Program-made: the position numbers and the translations under genes
Source: Myxococcota bacterium
Lineage (GTDB): Bacteria > Myxococcota_C > UBA6777
NCBI GenBank assembly: GCA_963169055.1
Contig: CAUJFU010000261.1
Location: 1-36,119 of the forward strand
DNA length: 36,119 bases
Direction of reading: 5' to 3'
The notes under the pieces: model-generated
Database searches by the model: none
What the model was told of the DNA's origin: nothing
The model's input: the letters and a program-made list of their open reading frames with translations, nothing else
Part shown: positions 35,956-36,119 of the stretch, piece after piece
How positions within the stretch are numbered: the stretch's first letter is position 1
How the letters are laid out: the number at the start of each line of letters is the position of its first letter

Positions 35956-36119
35956 AAAAGCAAGATCAAAAACACTTACAAACACAACTCATCGAAACAC
36001 TCGAATCAGCCGCCAAAACGATCGTTTCAGAGCTTTCGCTCAAGATGAAAGAGATCATCGAAAAAGCCGCAAAAAAACTAGCAAAAAAAATATCTCCTGA
36101 AAAAACAGAGAGCGAAAAT
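35832..36119 (+). CDS. open frame after sixA: hexapeptide repeat plus coiled-coil, runs off the window
   Basis: Directly after the sixA TAA, in the same frame, codons stay open to the last base. They encode seven KQIxSE-like hexapeptides, then an amphipathic charged helix ('QLIETLESAAKTIVSELSLK', 'KEIIEKAAKKLAKKISPEKT'). The helical periodicity favours this frame as the coding one. No ATG, GTG or TTG occurs in it before the ATG at 36045, which has no ribosome binding site, so the start is unexplained. It may be a C-terminal extension of SixA cut off by a stop mutation, a readthrough product, a base-call error, or a separate gene. It is partial at the window edge. Confidence 0.5.

Noticed and set aside
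35344-36048. 234-aa ORF with KNKSAQ repeats as a gene
   Set aside because: Its first two thirds are an out-of-frame shadow of sixA, and after the repeats it turns low-complexity and stops, whereas the sixA frame gives a clean amphipathic helix.

Overview
The window looks like a chromosomal segment from a Gram-negative bacterium. It encodes a TonB-dependent outer-membrane receptor, a periplasmic AMIN/Amidase_3 amidase, Lgt and a bacterial alpha-2-macroglobulin. The long TPR proteins, the GYF_2-type domain, the SixA phosphatase and the style of the ribosomal proteins make a deltaproteobacterial/Myxococcota-like (or Bradymonadota-like) host my best guess. This rests on general family knowledge, not on a search.

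Region 1 (1-3.7 kb, minus): an exported repeat-type protein followed by a TonB-dependent receptor, probably co-transcribed. Region 2 (4.0-19.7 kb, minus): one long ribosomal superoperon in the order rpsL-rpsG-rpsJ-rplC-rplD-rplW-rplB-rpsS-rplV-rpsC-rplP-rpmC-rpsQ-rplN-rplX-rplE-rpsH-rplF-rplR-rpsE-rpmD-rplO-secY-rpmJ-rpsM-rpsK-(terminator)-rpoA-rplQ. It lacks fusA, tuf, rpsN, adk/map/infA and rpsD at their usual positions. There are near-consensus sigma70 promoters before rpsL and inside the rpmC-rpsQ gap, and an intrinsic terminator between rpsK and rpoA. rplB carries an apparent one-base frameshift near its 3' end. Region 3 (19.7-21.1 kb, minus): a cell-wall amidase whose stop codon lies about 18 bp before the str promoter.

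Region 4 (21.4-27.4 kb, plus): a 1394-aa protein (Pro-rich region, GYF_2-like domain, one membrane segment, long TPR-like region) and a polytopic membrane protein of unknown function; together they form the least explained gene unit here. Region 5 (27.4-28.5 kb): a small accessory patch with a C-terminal fragment that resembles an ADP-ribosylglycohydrolase, a double-hairpin repeat, a TA-flanked MITE-like element and a small membrane-anchored six-cysteine protein. Region 6 (28.5-36.1 kb): lgt with a long disordered tail (minus); then, on plus, a second copy of the double-hairpin repeat, a giant thioester-containing alpha-2-macroglobulin, and sixA. sixA is followed in its own reading frame, straight after its TAA, by an 18-bp tandem repeat and an open coiled-coil-like frame that runs off the window.

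Functionally, the middle of the window makes translation and secretion machinery (ribosomal proteins, RNA polymerase alpha, SecY). The flanks are envelope genes: outer-membrane uptake, peptidoglycan hydrolysis, lipoprotein maturation, and a periplasmic or surface protease trap.
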